A stretch of DNA of 64,000 nucleotides, taken from contig JAPWDM010000005.1 in NCBI GenBank assembly GCA_035578155.1, positions 38,154,108-38,218,107 of the forward strand. Direction: 5' to 3'. Below are positions 1-13,896 of the stretch, one piece after another (the stretch's first letter is position 1; every line of letters begins with the position of its first letter). Both the position numbers and the translations under genes were made by a program. This stretch comes from Brachynemurus nebulosus (lineage: Eukaryota; Arthropoda; Insecta; Neuroptera; Myrmeleontidae). The notes under the pieces are model-generated. The model searched no databases and was not told the DNA's origin. It worked only from the letters and a program-made list of their open reading frames with translations.

Positions 1-1227
1 TTAGTCAAATTGTAAAATAAACTTTTATCAAATTACATAACTATTTGTATGAAGCAAAATTAAAAAAATTAACTTACCTGAAATATTTTAAATGTATCAT
101 CAGGACAGCATTTTGGAAACAAACAAATTTATATTACAGTATTCTTTGCACATTATTCCAGAATCCATTTTACACAATGCATATAAAAAAAAAAAAAACA
201 CCAGTACACCACTATAACACTGTTTTTGTAACATATTTAAAGATTAATTTATCATACACGTTATAATTATATTAACTATACATCCTATCAAAAAAAACTT
301 TTGTTTAATTCAGCTAATTTGAACACATAATTTTTAACCTTTAAGAATATTACTTATGTACGTATAAATATTGCAGCAATCCAATAACAGATAATTTTAA
401 AATACATAAAATCATATGCGCGCGCATGGGTTTTGCTATTTAGTGGTGTAAAAATAAACCAAAAGCGTTGTAAAAATCCAAAGTTACACCTTTATTTGTG
501 TAATGTTAAAAAAAAACAGTAATTATACACAAATTATATAAAAATACACCAATTTTTTCATATTACACAAATAATAGTGCATATTTTCAGAGCGAGGAGT
601 AATTTTGCTCTAAATTTAAGTTATTTTACACGTTTTTGACCCTTTTTTCTTAGAGTGTAGTTATTTAAAATAATTTTAAATAATATAATACATTATTTTT
701 GCGTATTATAAATATGTAGGTATGCGTGTGGGTAATCCCTTCATTTATTTTGTGACAAATACCGGCAAGCAATACGCTTAAAGGATTATTTTGTATTACA
801 TAATTTCATTAAAATCAGTCTGGGGGACGCAATCAGAATACGAATGTATAAAATACTGTTTTGTTTGCGTGTAAGAATTAATGTATCGTAATGAATGAAA
901 CAATAAAATAAGCTCAGCGTATGTAAGTACTTTTAAATTGAGAGGGGAAAACAAAATTTCACACGAAATATAAGGTTCTTTTCCAGTCCCTATCGACATA
1001 ATACCATAAGTTGTCCTCAATATTTTAGTGTAGTTGAAGGTTGGGCATCATGCAACCCAACTCTGTGTAATATTTAAGAAATTTATTTGTTGAATTTTCA
1101 CCGAAAGTGTTTTTAGCGCACTGTAATATTGCACTGTATCAAAGGTCATGGTGGTGGATTTTAAAACCGTTTCGAAACCCATAGGGATTTCAGCATCATT
1201 CACTTTCAGAATATGTATCATTTCTGG
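1..1227. other. AT-rich non-coding stretch
   Basis: I see no gene here. The open frames are short and their translations have no recognisable motif. A short GC patch with alternating GC lies near 417-427. At about 650-660 the sequence reads CTTAGAGTGTA after a T-run, which resembles the end of an inverted-repeat transposon, but I could not find a partner end. Confidence 0.6.
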
Positions 1228-1231
1228 TATG

Positions 1232-2160
1232 TACAGGGTGGTCTAGAATTATATGCCGTAATTGCTAGAGCTGATAATACGTTCAAAAATAATGGTACCT
1301 TTTCATGTACACTTTTTTCTAAAACTCAATAATAAGGGAGATACAACCCTGTAAAGGGGTGAAACGAAAACCATTTTTTCTTAAATATTTTCCAGACGCT
1401 TTTGATAACGGATTGATATTTTAGGGGTATGTATTTTGCTTTAGGAGGATTAAATTTATGTTAACACTTACTCCATCACTTATGATCAAGAGGTGGTTTT
1501 GGGTGGTAGGTGTGAGTTATCACGAATTTTCTTTTTTAATTTGCAATTATTTAAACAAAATTCTTAACAATATGATTCCTTACACAATTCGACGTAAAAA
1601 TGGTATACTTGTTACATTTCGATAAATAATATCGTTTTCGAGTAATTTAAAGTATGGTTCATTTCAGTTAAATTTAACCATGCTTCGTCACTTTGAATTT
1701 AAATAATTTCCGTTTTCTTGGCTTTATCTCTTTTATTATTGCATTTATGTAAATTTTAAAATTGAAGTTTATTTTTAGAAAAGAATAGAATATTGATTTG
1801 TTTCGAATATAAGAATTATTTAATTTTTTAACGAAAACTCATGATTAATTGTATCTGAAATGAGGTATAGAAGTATCTATTTCCAAACTAAATCATAAGT
1901 GTTGGAATAATTAGTACCATAAATTTAATTATACTGATGTTCATACGCATCCCTAAAATATGAATCCATTATTCAAAAGCTCCTAAAAAATTTCAAAAAA
2001 AAAAGAAGTCAGTTTCGTTCCACCCCTCTACATTTCACCACTATACTTTATTTCCCTGATTATTGAGTTTTGGAAAAAAGTGTAGATGAAAAGGTACCAT
2101 TATTTTTGAACGTACTATCAGTTCTCGCAATTACGGTACATAAATTTGGACCATCTTGTA
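1232..2160. mobile_element. Non-autonomous DNA transposon with long inverted repeats
   Basis: The left end begins TACAGGGTGGTC and the right end, read on the other strand, begins TACAAGATGGTCC. The two ends match with scattered differences for roughly 250 bases inward, sharing for example AATAATGGTACCTTTTCAT. The flanks carry a matching 4-bp repeat TATG at 1228-1231 and 2161-2164. No transposase is encoded in the 929 bp, so it would depend on an enzyme supplied elsewhere. The superfamily is uncertain. Confidence 0.75.
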
Positions 2161-2164
2161 TATG

Positions 2165-4987
2165 GTAGCCATATTGGAAAACACGATACATTTACAATGT
2201 GACTGAATCACACCTTAGCCTTTTTTGCAAGACAACGATATTTTTTATAACGTCTAGGCGTTTTATAATTGAGCTGATTTTGCAACATATACATAGAATA
2301 TAGTGTTTTATACAGATTAAAAGTCTTTTATTTTATTTTTTCGTTTTTTCAAACTCTTCTAAATAGAAAACTACACTGTATAACAAAACTATCTTTCGAC
2401 AATGTAATCGAACCTCCCAAACTATGTAAAAACTTGTTTGTCCCGTATATACAATATGTAACGATACAGCGTTACAATCCTATTACGAATTTACAACTAT
2501 TGTAAATATATATCTACATATTGTCTAGTAAAAGTGTTAACTTTTTACGTTTGATCAAGCAAATAAAAGCTGACACATGTAGACATCTATACGCCCATTT
2601 ATGTACAAAAACAATGTCCTCACCAATACAATTATACATACCTATATATAGGTATGTACATAGCTATTTGAGTTCATACAATAAATAAAGCGTGAAAGTA
2701 CAGACTACATCTATATTGGATGGTTCTATAGAACAGCTGATAGAGGTTCCGAAAGTGTGGCCCGCGAACTCCAAAAATAAGACCGGCAGTACCGTAAAAA
2801 TTTTCCGATTAAAAAATATTAAATTTTTATGCCATATGTCTTGTTATTACATAGATTTTATATATCAGTGCAAGTTTCCCAGATTCTGTGGTTTTTACAA
2901 TTATAATTTTGTGAAAAATAAAAAAAAGCAATATCCAAAGCCTATAAACAGTTTCAAATTTCAAGTTTCTACTATCGAAATTATAATTTTTGAAGCTTTT
3001 AAAAAAATTTCAGGTAGACGTGATGACATCATCAAGTTCAGTTTTTTCAAGTTTAATTAATATTTACAAAAATTGGATAAATTAGATCCGTTGGTGAACA
3101 ATATTTAATCAGAACATTTTGACTTATTTTGATTTATTTTTCGGATGTGCTTTTACACGCATTTTTATTTTGGGTCCTTTTTATTTTAAAATTTTTTCCT
3201 TACCCCTTAAATATTTTGGTCAAAAAAAAAACTTTGAGAATTCCTGTTCTAGAGGTAGTATATACGGGAGAAACTAATACATACAAAGAGTTGGTCGCTC
3301 GATGAATGAGACTCATTTGTTTTTCTGACCATTATGTGCATTGTTTTATTAAAGTATAAAACAAAATAAACATAAATAACAAAACACTGGTGGACAATGG
3401 TCCAGCAGTCGTCCATAGTGGTTGGGGTGACGCGGCTGAACATCGAAGCCGAAACCGAACAAAATGAGTTGTAATTTAAATTAAGTCTGATCTGTTTTGT
3501 ACAACATCGATGAATTAATGTTCTAAAGAGGGAACATTAGGGTGAAGAGGAGGGGCGGGGGAGTTAGATGTATGAATGAATTGTGACAAATAGGATTGCT
3601 TTTTAAAAGGAAATTTATTTTAACCGTGGAGATTACGACTGTAAAGAGCATATTTTATGCTTATCCGCATTTTATTGTAAATGAAGCAGGTGTTTTTTAA
3701 AATAATGGATTTTATAAAATATTTTTTGAGACATTTACTTGTCTACCATGTATTGTAAACAATTATATCAATACCGATACAGAAAATAAATTTTATAATT
3801 TGATTACGTCATCAAGTATTTCAGTGCCTTTAAAATCGTTAATAAAACAAAATGATGAAAATGAAAGCAAATTACAAAAAATTTGGTATGTTTAATTTCC
3901 ACTAGAAAAACGACATCTGATCTGTTAAATCAGTCAAGACTCGAAAAAGAATTTCGTCACTTTGATGGGAAAAATCACCCGTATTTCAAAAAAGGTGCTT
4001 CTTCTGCTTTGGCAGTACCGGAAACAATAGACTTTTTTAAAAAAAAAATTGCTACATGGACGAAACTCAAAGTAACTGTTGAAGATTAGACTACCTCTTT
4101 TTTGTTTACTAAAATGACACAGGGCTATTAAAAATCTACAACAAAATATGGTTGAATTTCGCGATTGCGTTCAGAAAGCAAATAAATATTATTTTGAATA
4201 GGTATATTTAACCATAACATGTAATCCTATAAAATATTACAAATAGATACATACGAACGAATTCAATAAATGGTAGATTTGATAAAATTTACTAATGTAA
4301 ATCGCCGTATAATCTAACCTCAATTATAGTAATGTTATTCATATCAAATTTGATAATTCGCAGGCATTAATCTCCTGTAGAACGTTTTAGTATAATATTT
4401 TCAAAGTGCAAAATTTTCAAATGATGTTATTTCAACATAACTAGAATTTAAATTTACCTAACTACTCATTCACGTACATATATTTGCACTTTAAATAGAA
4501 ATATAAGTAGATGTTAGCTAAGTGGAATTACAAGAGCCCCAGTGGTTAGGGGGCAACGAGCAATAGGGATGGGAAGTGGTTGGGATAGGATGGGTAAGTT
4601 TGTAGTCAATAATAAATGTAGACATGCAAGGATTACACAAAATGACAGGTTAGTTAATTGAAGGGTGAACTTACAAAGGACAATATTTTCATATCCTGTG
4701 CACATATAGGTCTACGAATGACACTTTTGTCCTTTTCATCTATAAAGCTACCGTAAAGCTGCATCTACAAATGTTACTTACACAAATATAAGTACAGTGA
4801 GACAATTTTATAGCGAGTTTTAATTATAACCTAGTTTTAACGATAAATTCTTAACGATAAATTCTTGAGAAATCGGCAGTGCAACGCATATTGTAAAGTG
4901 GTTGTACTAATTCAAAAGTCTTCGCTGGCGTGCGCATACAGGACAAAATCAGGAAACATTATAACTTATAGGTATGCCCCGGTCATT
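2165..4987. other. AT-rich non-coding stretch
   Basis: No gene is supported. A perfect 20-base palindrome CATACCTATATATAGGTATG lies near 2638-2657. Short open frames at 2692-3060 (GTG start) and about 3865-4089 (no ATG start) resemble no family I recognise. Related phrases built on gacatcatcaag and tacgtcatcaag occur near 3020 and 3803 and recur elsewhere in the window. Confidence 0.5.
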
Positions 4988-6121
4988 TGTTTTTATAGAA
5001 AAGATGTCATCAATTGGTTAACATCCTTCAAAGTGACGTAATATAGATATTACACCAATAATTGTAACCTTAGATCTTAAAATATTTATTTTCAGTTGCA
5101 CATTATGTGTTAAGAGAAGAATAATATAGGCCATCTTCCTTAAAAATAGAAAGCAATTGCTTGGTAATGGGAATAAATAATTTCAAAAATATTTAAAAGT
5201 ACACCACTAGCTCAAGTGAAAAAGTATAAGTTCAAATAATAAATATTTTTAAAATATAAATGTTATATCAAATTAATAAGATATTGAAAAACGGTTTATT
5301 AACGTTAAAATAATAATGAATTTTTTCAATATCTTATTAACTTGGTAGAATATTCATACCTTAAAAATATTTATTTTTGAGATTATTATCCATACTTTTT
5401 CAGTTGAACTGGTAATATATTTCTAAATATTTCTAAAATTATTTATTGCTTCTGAGACTACTAGTCTCAAAAGTAGCGGAAGCATTGTGATCACTTTTGA
5501 AAAATAAAAAATTTTTCCCTCCAAAATAAAATTTTTTTACGCAAAATTTACGTTTTAGAGCTTCCTGAGCAATTTTGGTTTGGTGTCTGTCCGTCCGTCC
5601 GTCTGCCTGGTTGTCTGTGTGTGGCCAGTTTGCACTAACTGGCATAACTTCTGAACTATTCGATTGTTTTTAATGAAATTTTCAGAAATTGTGTAGTTTG
5701 GTTCCTAAATTTCATTAAATCTTAATATCTAATTTACTGCTAGTCCCACTTCGCTCAATTTTTTATGAATCGTTTTGTTTATTTATTTTCGTTAATTTAT
5801 ATACCAATATTAAATTATACAAAGATATATTGGGCATTAAATTACCAAGGTGCTTTTACGAGTACGAGGAAGCTATGTGTTACACCCCATTGGCAGCGTA
5901 TTTTTATTATCAAACAATTGCTTTTTAATAAGAACGATTGACTAAATTATAACACATAATCCAGAATCGAGAGGATGGACTAAATTATCCATTTTTAGCA
6001 CATAATCTGGAACCGAGAACGAATATTTTATGGTTTAAGGTTGCAATTATTAGTGTGAAATCAATACGACGTCACTTTGAAGGATTGTAACCCATCGGTG
6101 ACGTGTTCTCTAAAAGAAATG
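4988..6121. mobile_element. Palindromic DNA element, copy 1
   Basis: The left end (about 4988-5080) and the right end (about 6030-6121) are inverted copies, both containing CCTTCAAAGTGACGT and a following run ending near TAATAATTG. A second, inner pair of inverted arms flanks 5306, where AATAAGATATTG at about 5276 faces CAATATCTTATT at about 5327. A related copy lies at 31,329-32,338. The copy has been interrupted by the repeat at 5455-5815. No protein is encoded. The exact ends are approximate because the termini are diverged. Confidence 0.7.
5455..5815 (+). repeat. Interspersed repeat with GTCC runs, copy 1
   Basis: This stretch starts near CTACTAGTCTCAAAAG, contains the run GTCTGTCCGTCCGTCCGTCT at about 5585, and ends near the phrase AGTCCCACTTCGCTCAATT. 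An inverted, diverged copy is recognisable at 10,770-11,035 by the same landmarks. It sits inside the palindromic element at 4988-6121, so it either inserted later or belongs to that element; the sister copy at 31.3 kb lacks it, which favours later insertion. Confidence 0.6.
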
Positions 6122-6777
6122 GAGTGAGAAAATCTATATGAATCTTGTATTTATATAAAAAATTTATTGGCTTCTTCAAAATTAAATAAATTATTAAATT
6201 TAGTCTCCTAAATCTGATATCAGAGAGTTTTTACTATATCAACCTGCATGCTGTTTTATGATAATTTTGTCTTTGTGTTTAATGAATTGATTGTCAGTGA
6301 GAATAAGATGAAATTGTATTATTCCCGAAAATATGCCTGAGCATAATTTGGCACAACAATAAGGATGCTAGTAAAGTCAAGAATACCTAGGAAGGTATTT
6401 TGAATAAACACAATTCTGTCACAATCCACAAATTAAGTTAAGATCGTACAATATGAGATTTTACTATGCGTAAAGTTGTCGCGTAGATAGTAAATAAACT
6501 AATTGTAAGAAGATGTTGAATAGAAGATAGTAATAGTGAATAAGATTTTAATACATAGGTGGTTGGTTCTTCAAATAACTTTAAAACGATGTCTCGTTAC
6601 TGCTCAGAGTTACCGTAAAAAGGAGCTACTTTCCTGTTAGCGGATACCTTTGTTTCATAGATAAAAAGGTTCAACGCAACGGATTCAACGGGTAAACTAA
6701 TAATTATTTTGAATTAGCTTAGGCATTCTCCACTAGCTAGTACCGCCTGTTGCAACTCTTATGAGAATGATTATTCT

Positions 6778-6979
6778 CAGGGCCGGATCTAGGGTGAGGG
6801 TCGGGGCACGTGCCCCGGGCGCCGGATATTGGGGCGCCAAAAGTAGGTATTTCACATTTTTATTTTGCTCGTCACTTGATTTTTGAGAGGAAAAAAGTTT
6901 GAAGGAAATATTTATTTTTCTACAGGGACGCCATTTTTCAACGCTGCCTCGGGCGTCTCTTCAGCTAGGTCCGGCTCTG
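6778..6979 (+). mobile_element. GC-rich hAT-like MITE, type A, copy 1
   Basis: Termini CAGGGCCGGATCTAG and, on the opposite strand, CAGAGCCGGACCTAG bound a 202-bp unit that is much richer in GC than its surroundings. The 8 bases on either side match at 6 of 8 positions. An inverted copy lies at 38,599-38,818. The small open frame that crosses it is a by-product of the GC content. Confidence 0.75.
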
Positions 6980-9900
6980 AATGTTCTATGCACCATATAT
7001 GTGGAGGCAAATGTGATCTATTTATGCAGAGAAACCAGTTGCTTAAAATTATAACATTTAAACAGTATTTATCTTGCTATTTGTCAATTTATCATTCCCT
7101 ATGATTTTGAAGTTACTTTTAACAAAAAAACGGAGTTATTTTTATATCAGCTCAAAAGTGGGTTGCACCAGCTCAAAAATGTTTACAATCTAAGATTTTT
7201 CTTATGCTTTACAGCTTCAGTTTTTCGTCATTCTATATTACTTGCAAATTTATTGAGCTCAGTGAATTTGATTTATTTTTTCTAGTTCAGATAAAGTAAA
7301 ATGAAGGCTAGTCAGTCTCTGCTGGTCTTCAAAGATGTTGACAATTTTTTAAAAATTAATACAAAATATTTAATAGAACGAAAAAGAACGTAAGCGTAAA
7401 GCGACTGGGGTACATTTAACTAACATTTATTTATTTGTATTTTAAGTACGCCTTAAAGTAACAGTATGTGATTTTTGAAACTACTAGATTTAGAAAGAGT
7501 TCAAAATTTCGTTTATAATTTCGTTTATAATCGAATTATAATCACAAAATGCTCTTTCGTAATAAAAATCTCATTTTACTACTTCACGAGCACTAAACCG
7601 TTAAATCGTATCAAATCGAATAAAACGAATACGAAATTAAAAGCACATCTCGACAGTGTTGTAACAATTTAATGTTTCGCACATTCTCTCGAAAATTCCT
7701 TCTCGATAGGTTACAATGAAATTATCTCGGGTTCATTAACTGAATATGTAGGTGGAAAACTAGACAATATGACACACAATAAAGGTTTAAGAACCTTTTG
7801 TATACATATACCAATTATTTTCTGAGCTTTGAATAACCCTCTATACCTCTAGTATCTTCTACTTACAATATTTCGCTCAATTTCTTACCGAACAATTCAG
7901 TTGTTCGTAACTACACTTGTAGTAATATAGAATATAACATATAATACTTTATAGGAGTTCTACTAGAGTTGAGTACAAAAATAATTTAATTATCACATCT
8001 TGGGTGTTCCGTTTTAATTTGACAATAAAAAATTGGAACAAGTTTTTTCAGTTTCGTCAAAAATTTGTCAAGTTTTCTAATATTTTCCTTAACAGAAGTT
8101 TCTGAAATAAATCAAAATCATTTGCTACATTACAAGATGTACTTTGGGGCTTTAATTTATTTTATGTTGATGTAAGAGGACTTGTAATGTGGGATCTATT
8201 TATAAAACACAAAAAATATGATGAGAGCAGGGTAATAATTTTGGTTCTATGAAAAATGCGCAGAAGACAGTTACTCACAAAAAAAGATTTAAATTTTCTT
8301 ATAAAGAGAAATATTATCCTTTTTTTAATTCAAGAATTAATATCAGATTTGATCGAACCCTGGAGCACCGGATGTTAGAAGAGCCTTTAAACAGAGTGTA
8401 AATTATTCTGTAGAAAACTGAAAAGCATATATGTAGGTACTATTTCTATACCAGTTTTAACTTAATAAATTGGGGCAACTGCTCTCATTGGAACTTTTAT
8501 CAAGGTAAAATTACTAAAATTATTTTTTAAGTTACTTCAACACAATTCAACCAGATTCAACCAATCTCTGGTGTCATTGTGATAAATAAATAGGTACTAT
8601 AAATATTCTGATCATAAAGAAATAACGCAAAAATTTTAAAATTATCTGAAAATTAATTTCTTATTCGAATGTTGATTAAAATGTAAAAAAAAATATCCCA
8701 GAATTAATTTCCACAGAATATTAAAGTTTTTTACAATATTATACAGTTATTTCCTTATAGTTAGAAGTATACAAAGTATTTCAAAAATTGACGACCAAAC
8801 TTGAAGACTCATTTGAATCATTTCTAACAAAAAAAAATGTTTATAGATCTATATATCATGGCTGTTCTGAAAAAATGATAAAAAAATTTGCAACTGAATG
8901 ATACAGATACAAATTGGCTTTAATCTGCATGTTTATTTTACAATATCCATTGAGAAATTTCTACTCAATGTCTATCGCAAAAACATTCCTGCTATCATGA
9001 TAATTATTTAATTTACTTCCTGACTTTAATAATTTTCCTATTTAAAAATGCTTTTGATTGATGGCCACTACACATCTAATATTCCAGAAGCACAGTTATT
9101 CGGATCAATGTGAATTTATTTATGTAAATAAAAATGAAAGCGTGTAGTTTTTTTTATGTGATTTGTCGAATGCACACTGAAACACACATTACACAGGCTG
9201 CACAATGCAGAGTATGTCGACATCTCAGCATCAGTGAGCATCAGAGAGCATCGTTCAGCGTTCATCCTCGCTGTATTGTAAATATGTACAATGTCATTAA
9301 CGTTTGTAAAATTGTGTGCTATTTTTAGCATAACAACATTAACCACTCATCAAATAATGTTACATTACCATACTAAACTAAAAATATAACAAATGTCGAT
9401 ATTAGACTATCGAATTTAGTTTCCATATAGAATGACTCGAAATAGAAGCAATATTATAAAAATATTCGATACAGATTTTGTATAACTTGCTGTACCTCGC
9501 GTGGTTTTATTAGCGTAGAATTATCTAACTTATGTGTGAATTTACTGTTAAATCAAATATTCCGAATTTCTGTACAGCTGAGTTACTTGTAGCAGCGTTT
9601 TCCAACCTTTTTTGAGTCTTAGCCCGGTAAAATCTCGAATAATTTTGTACGGACCGATCACATATAGGATGACTTCTAACGATTATCAGTTTTCAAAATT
9701 AGATTTATTATATGTATTTAGTATAAAAAGTGCTTTTTCGATCACTTGGCCGACCTGTAATTCAGATAAATATTGACATTTTCTTAAGCGGTAGAGAAAT
9801 GTTAAAAAGCTATTCTTTAACCTTAAATAGAATTATTGTATCCTAGAATTATTTACACCATCAATTGGAATAATATTTTATCGTGTAATATGAAATGTCG

Positions 9901-10769
9901 TTTTTCGACCACTTTGTCGGCCACATGTCCCCACCAAGTTATCCCCCCCCATTCCATTTTTGTCATATGCCGTAAATAAAAAAGCTACATCTCAAAAATT
10001 GCTGTTTTTATAATCAAAAGCTATTTTAAGATAAGAGAATTTAAACGTACAATAGCGAAGAAAGAGGTGTAACGAATTTCTTGAAATTTTGTTAACGGAA
10101 ATTGTAGAAATATTTGAAGTTATTTTCAATAGTATTCTTCTTAATACCAATACGACAAATTCTTCCTCAAACAATAATGTAAAACGAAATTATTTAAATA
10201 ACACATAAATTTTACTATAAGACCTTGTCTTATTTATATATAATTATGTATGTATATTAAAAAAAAAGTTTATTTATAAATAGGTATCATTACACATGTA
10301 GTAGTTTAGTAGTCATATGTGTGTGTGTGTATTGTAAGCAGTAGTGTACTTAATTTTACGTAAGTGTAATATATTCATAGTTATTTTAAAACAGAGAGTT
10401 TGCAAGTATTCTTTTAAATGACACTATGCAAAGTGTAAATCTTTAAATTTTGCGTACAATGCATAAAATTTCTATTTTTGTAAGCTTTTTCCTTCACAAA
10501 TGTTAGGTTAAAACAAGAATAATTATATCTATATCTAAGTGTTATTTTTATCCAATGCCGGCCAGTTTGAGACAAATTTTATGCGAATAGCACGTGTCTA
10601 CAAAAAAATTAAAAATTTCCTTTTATTTTCATACTAACAAGAAAAACAAGCACTCTATTTCATGTACCCAGCGCTGACATAATCTGAGTTTGTGCAAACA
10701 TAGTAACTATCATTACTCTGTATCGAAATTTACAAGGTACTATATAGGTACATATTGCTTAACTCTCCA
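6980..10769. other. AT-rich non-coding stretch
   Basis: No gene is supported in this 3.8 kb. Near 9595 the phrase CAGCGTTTTCCAACC resembles a hAT-type terminus, but I found no matching far end. Short homopolymer runs and TG repeats (about 10,320) are present. Frames at 9116-9346 on both strands overlap each other and look like chance openings. Confidence 0.5.
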
Positions 10770-11035
10770 AACACTTTCAAAATTTGAGCGAAATGGGACT
10801 CGTACTAACTAAAATACCGACATTTAAAAGGATTTCGAACTATCTAGGAGGTAAGCCGCACAACTGCGATGTTGTGAATAATAAATAATTATGCCGCCTA
10901 GCGAGATCTTCGGATACACAGATACGAAACCAAAATTGTTCAGGAAATTTTAAAACGTAAAATACGCATGAAAAGTTTCAAATTTCGAAAATAGTCGCAG
11001 TATTTTCACTACCATTAGTAGTCTCGGAAATATTC
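10770..11035 (-). repeat. Interspersed repeat with GTCC-type landmarks, copy 2 (inverted)
   Basis: Read on the minus strand this repeats the order of landmarks of 5455-5815: the TAGTCTC phrase, ACGTTTTA followed by the CTGAACAATTTTGGTTT region, and then AGTCCCATTTCGCTCAAATT. The GTCC tandem run is missing or decayed in this copy, leaving only the flanks aligned. Confidence 0.6.
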
Positions 11036-11056
11036 CGATTATAAGTATATTCGTAG

Positions 11057-12157
11057 TACACTGAGAAAAAATTACAGTAATAATTACGGAGCTGCCTCCG
11101 GTAAACCAGGCTCAAGTGACCAGCCGGTACGAAATTATCAAGCAAAAATATAAAAAATGCCTTTCAAACATTATTTTTTACGATTCATTTGAAAATTTTT
11201 CCTGTGTACAGCTTAAGAATTTTTCCTATACTGCTCCGTAAAATTCGATGGGCTAGTAAAATTTCAAGTGGATACCAGGAAAAATTTACTTAATTTTTGT
11301 TAAATTATACTAGAGATAGAAGAATTTTTATGGAGGCACAGTGTAATTTTTACTAAGCTGATAGGAAAAGTAGAGGGTAGAGGCTATTTGTTATCTCTAT
11401 TTTCTACTTGAAACCTGTCTTTCGGCATCTCTCTCACACAAGCATTGCACCAACGTAACGCTAGAAGACTATGTGCTTGTCTGCTTCTAACTGCTCTGGC
11501 ACCTGTAAACCGAGATCCGCACCAAACCAAGGTCATTTTGAATACAGCTTCTACTGAAAACAGACCACTAACTTATTGTTGTGTGTGCCTTGTATGTGAT
11601 GTGTACGAGGAGTGTTATCATTTTTTTTTTTTTTTTTTTTTAATAATAAACTATTTAATGGATTTTACATTTAAAACAAAGAATTGTTATTTGTGTTTCA
11701 TGAAAATCACATTATTTTATTATTGATAAAAAACTAATAATTAAGATATAACAATTAAGATTTTTATATGCATTGATATTTATTGAAACATGTTTTTCCA
11801 CAAATAATAAAAAACCACAGAACATTTTTTCAATATTAATAATTTGATTTTAATCCTTACCCTTCTATCAATATCTTGTTAAACTATTTTAATTCAATTA
11901 TTTATTAATAAATAAAAAAAATACCTTATAAATAATACGGTAAGAGAGTAGAATTTTTCCTGTACAGCGCCGAAATTTTTACGGAGTCACAGTGTAATTT
12001 TTACTGTGCAGTCAAATTTTACGGAGCCATAGAGTAATTTTTACTATACTCATCGTACTTTTTCCTTTGCCTGTCACTTATGCCCGCATTACCAGAGAGC
12101 TCCGTAATTTTTTACTAGAAATTCCCGTAAAAATTACCGTATTTTTTGTTCAGTGTA
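11057..12157. mobile_element. DNA transposon with TACACTGA inverted ends
   Basis: The left end TACACTGAGAAAAAATTAC faces the right end, which on the minus strand starts TACACTGAACAAAAAATAC. Sub-terminal copies of the phrase TTTTTACGGAG or CAGTGTAATTTTTACT recur at both ends (for example 11,338, 11,990 and 12,020), as in many non-autonomous elements. No transposase motif is visible. A clear target duplication was not found. The interior holds a 20-odd base T-tract at about 11,620. Confidence 0.65.
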
Positions 12158-13354
12158 GGATTAAATTTCCAACTGATTTACACAACAAACGAAAAGTTGG
12201 TAAAAGTTATATACAAGGTTGTGTCAGAAAGCAATTAGAAAGTTATCGATAAATGTTCATGAAATTCATTTTTTATTGTATTTTCGTTGGCGCAACATCA
12301 CTCAGAGACGTAGTTATTTTTGTCAATTATTATATTTTTCCTTTTTATAATATATTTAAAGAAGTGAAATACTTTGTTTTAATTGTTGTTGAAATAATTA
12401 TTAGAGACTATGTTGAACAAAAGAGGCGCCACTTGTGCATTTAAAAATAACCCAACACTTTTTTTCTATCTTTTCTTTTTAAAAATCATGTAATACTAGT
12501 AAGTTACGTTATGAGAATGAACTCATTTATCTTTTTTGTGGTTTTGTAAAAAAAAGGGAACGTAATTTTTCAAGAAGATTATTTAACGGTTCGTAAATTA
12601 AAGTGTTTCATAAAACGATGTACGGAGGTGTTTTACTTTAAGTGAGTTGAGTTGAAATTTTAATTTTGAAATAAAAATATGGTGTTGATGAAAGAGATAT
12701 CGATTTTTAGTCGAGTCTGGTCATTAAAATAGCAGAAATATTTACAATAGTCATTTTAGAACAGTTTCTACGAAACAAATGTTACTACTTTATACTTATT
12801 ACAAAATCAATTGGGATGTTTATTAAATTTTTTAGAATAAAATATAAAAATTTTTCTGAAAGAAAAAGCTTTAATTTTGAACTATACAATTTCTTAGACA
12901 TATACGATTACTTTTATTACTTTATAGTGATTATTTTATTTATGGAACAGAAGTTATCAACAACCGACTCAAGTTCTCTACTTGCTAATGTAACTTATTA
13001 TATATTATATGTAAGATGTTATGACAGGAAAAGTTACTTTTAATACCCATTTTATGTATGACATACATGTTATATAGTTGTATGGAGTTCAATATGGGAA
13101 TAACAGGAAATTTAAATGTTGAAAATGTTTTAATGGAACTCTGTCGTGTGTTGAAATGAAACCATATCGTTTGTATGCTTCTAATCCCATTAAATTTAGT
13201 GGAAGTGTAGTGTTAACTGGACTCATTAGGGTTATTTCTAAAAATTTTGAATGCACTAATGGATGTTAAAGAGAAGGAATTTTAAGTAGGTCCCTATATT
13301 ATTTAGGAAAATGAATTTTTTCAGAAAATACAAAGTAATTGATATGTTAGTAAA
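12158..13354. other. AT-rich non-coding stretch
   Basis: I see nothing beyond AT-rich sequence and short frames rich in Phe, Tyr, Ile and Lys, as expected from base composition alone. Confidence 0.55.
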
Positions 13355-13896
13355 TACAGCTGAATTCTTTTTTGTGCGGTGGATAGGGACCGCATAAAAA
13401 AAATCGCACAAAAAAAATATATTCAAAAATATTATAAATAGCTATAAAAAGTATAGTTCGATCCAGATTGCACAAAAAACTTTTTTTGTGCGGTTGGTCG
13501 GGACCGCATAAAAAAAGTTTCATCGAAAAAACATCACTCAAAACGCTCAAAACTTAGAAATTTCCTTAGAAGTTGCTTATATAAATAAGATAAAGCATTA
13601 ATTTACACGTAGAAACATTTTATTTCAATTTTATAATATTATGAAAATTTTGAAAAATACATCTTTAACAAAATTAAATGATGCAATAATAACTTATGTT
13701 CTTATGCCACGTATTGATTAAATGCTTAAAGAGCCGTTAAAAAGTATTTCTATTAAAGGAAGTTATTATAGTAATTGTTTAAGTTTCTTACTGCCTCGTG
13801 ATTTTGATTCACATTATGCATTTTAATGGCTATTTTTTACAAACCGCGTAAAAAAATCATACAAAAAAGAACCGGATAAAATAAATTGCAGCTGTA
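13355..13896. mobile_element. Short inverted-repeat element with TACAGCTG ends
   Basis: The left end TACAGCTGAATTC and the right end (minus strand TACAGCTGCAATT) bound 542 bp. Inside, a hairpin-forming phrase with TGCGGT...GGGACCGCA occurs twice as a direct repeat, at about 13,374-13,400 and 13,488-13,515. Each is followed by an A-run. A decayed third phrase (ACCGCGT and AACCGG on the far side) lies near the right end. No coding capacity. Confidence 0.6.

Noticed and set aside
3865..4089. Host gene exon ending in a TAG
   Set aside because: The frame has a somewhat protein-like composition, but it has no ATG start and no motif or family I recognise, and I found no convincing partner exon.
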